A stretch of 64,000 nt of DNA from Rhodanobacter sp. PCA2 (GTDB lineage: Bacteria > Pseudomonadota > Gammaproteobacteria > Xanthomonadales > Rhodanobacteraceae). The stretch covers positions 292,264-356,263 of the forward strand of contig NZ_NJIC01000009.1 in the NCBI RefSeq assembly GCF_013620825.1. The letters run 5' to 3'. A program made the position numbers and the translations under genes. The notes under the pieces are model-generated. The model had not been told where the DNA came from. It made no database searches and saw only the letters and a list, made by a program, of their open reading frames with translations. Shown here piece by piece: positions 63,985 through 64,000 of this stretch (positions within the stretch are counted from its first letter, which is position 1; every line of letters starts with the position of its first letter).

Positions 63985-64000
63985 CGAAAAGCCCGGCCGC

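Overview
The window is GC-rich chromosomal DNA from a gammaproteobacterium of the Xanthomonadales. It most resembles the Rhodanobacteraceae (the Dyella, Rhodanobacter and Luteibacter type). The assignment rests on protein style, on the order rng-yhdP ... tldD and ribH-nusB-thiL-pgpA, on the class II DAHP synthase, and on abundant palindromic intergenic repeats. It is inferred from the sequence and was not searched.

Region 1 (1-8.5 kb) is the end of the spc operon and the alpha operon: rplX (partial), rplE, rpsN, rpsH, rplF, rplR, rpsE, rpmD, rplO, secY, rpsM, rpsK, rpsD, rpoA, rplQ. No rpmJ lies between secY and rpsM. Palindromic elements sit in two of the spacers, and a terminator follows rplQ.

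Region 2 (8.5-26.8 kb) is housekeeping and envelope genes: dsbB overlapping a class II DAHP synthase, a signal peptidase I paralogue, an M50-like membrane protein, a secreted amidase, a diheme cytochrome, and a tightly overlapping minus-strand unit (response regulator, histidine kinase, PP-loop ATPase, Mug glycosylase). RNase G, YhdP, a sterol desaturase-like protein and TldD follow.

Region 3 (26.8-28.3 kb) is an AT-richer scrap region with a cupin remnant, an IS5-type transposase remnant, a small membrane ORF, and a gene whose stop codon lies inside an integron attC-like site. It interrupts the usual context of ribH.

Region 4 (28.3-37.5 kb) holds ribH-nusB, a GNAT, thiL-pgpA, an epimerase divergent from a LysR regulator, a Tat-exported GH29 fucosidase divergent from an aldo/keto reductase, and a Fur-controlled hemP with a downstream gene of unknown function.

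Region 5 (37.5-63.3 kb) is the outstanding feature. A sigma-54 promoter with an upstream 16-bp palindrome precedes one periplasmic adaptor, one ABC ATPase and one TolC-type outer-membrane protein. Then come seven tandem A/B pairs of FtsX/MacB-type permeases (14 genes, about 18.4 kb), followed by an NtrC-type sigma-54 activator, two small cysteine-pair secreted proteins and a membrane histidine kinase. The layout suggests one tripartite export chassis that can be loaded with seven alternative permease heterodimers, under control of its own two-component system. Six of the seven A subunits carry a periplasmic cysteine pair. The seventh has lost both cysteines, and its B partner alone has gained a pair.

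Region 6 (63.3-64.0 kb) has no gene and is built of dispersed repeats, including a hexanucleotide tandem array.
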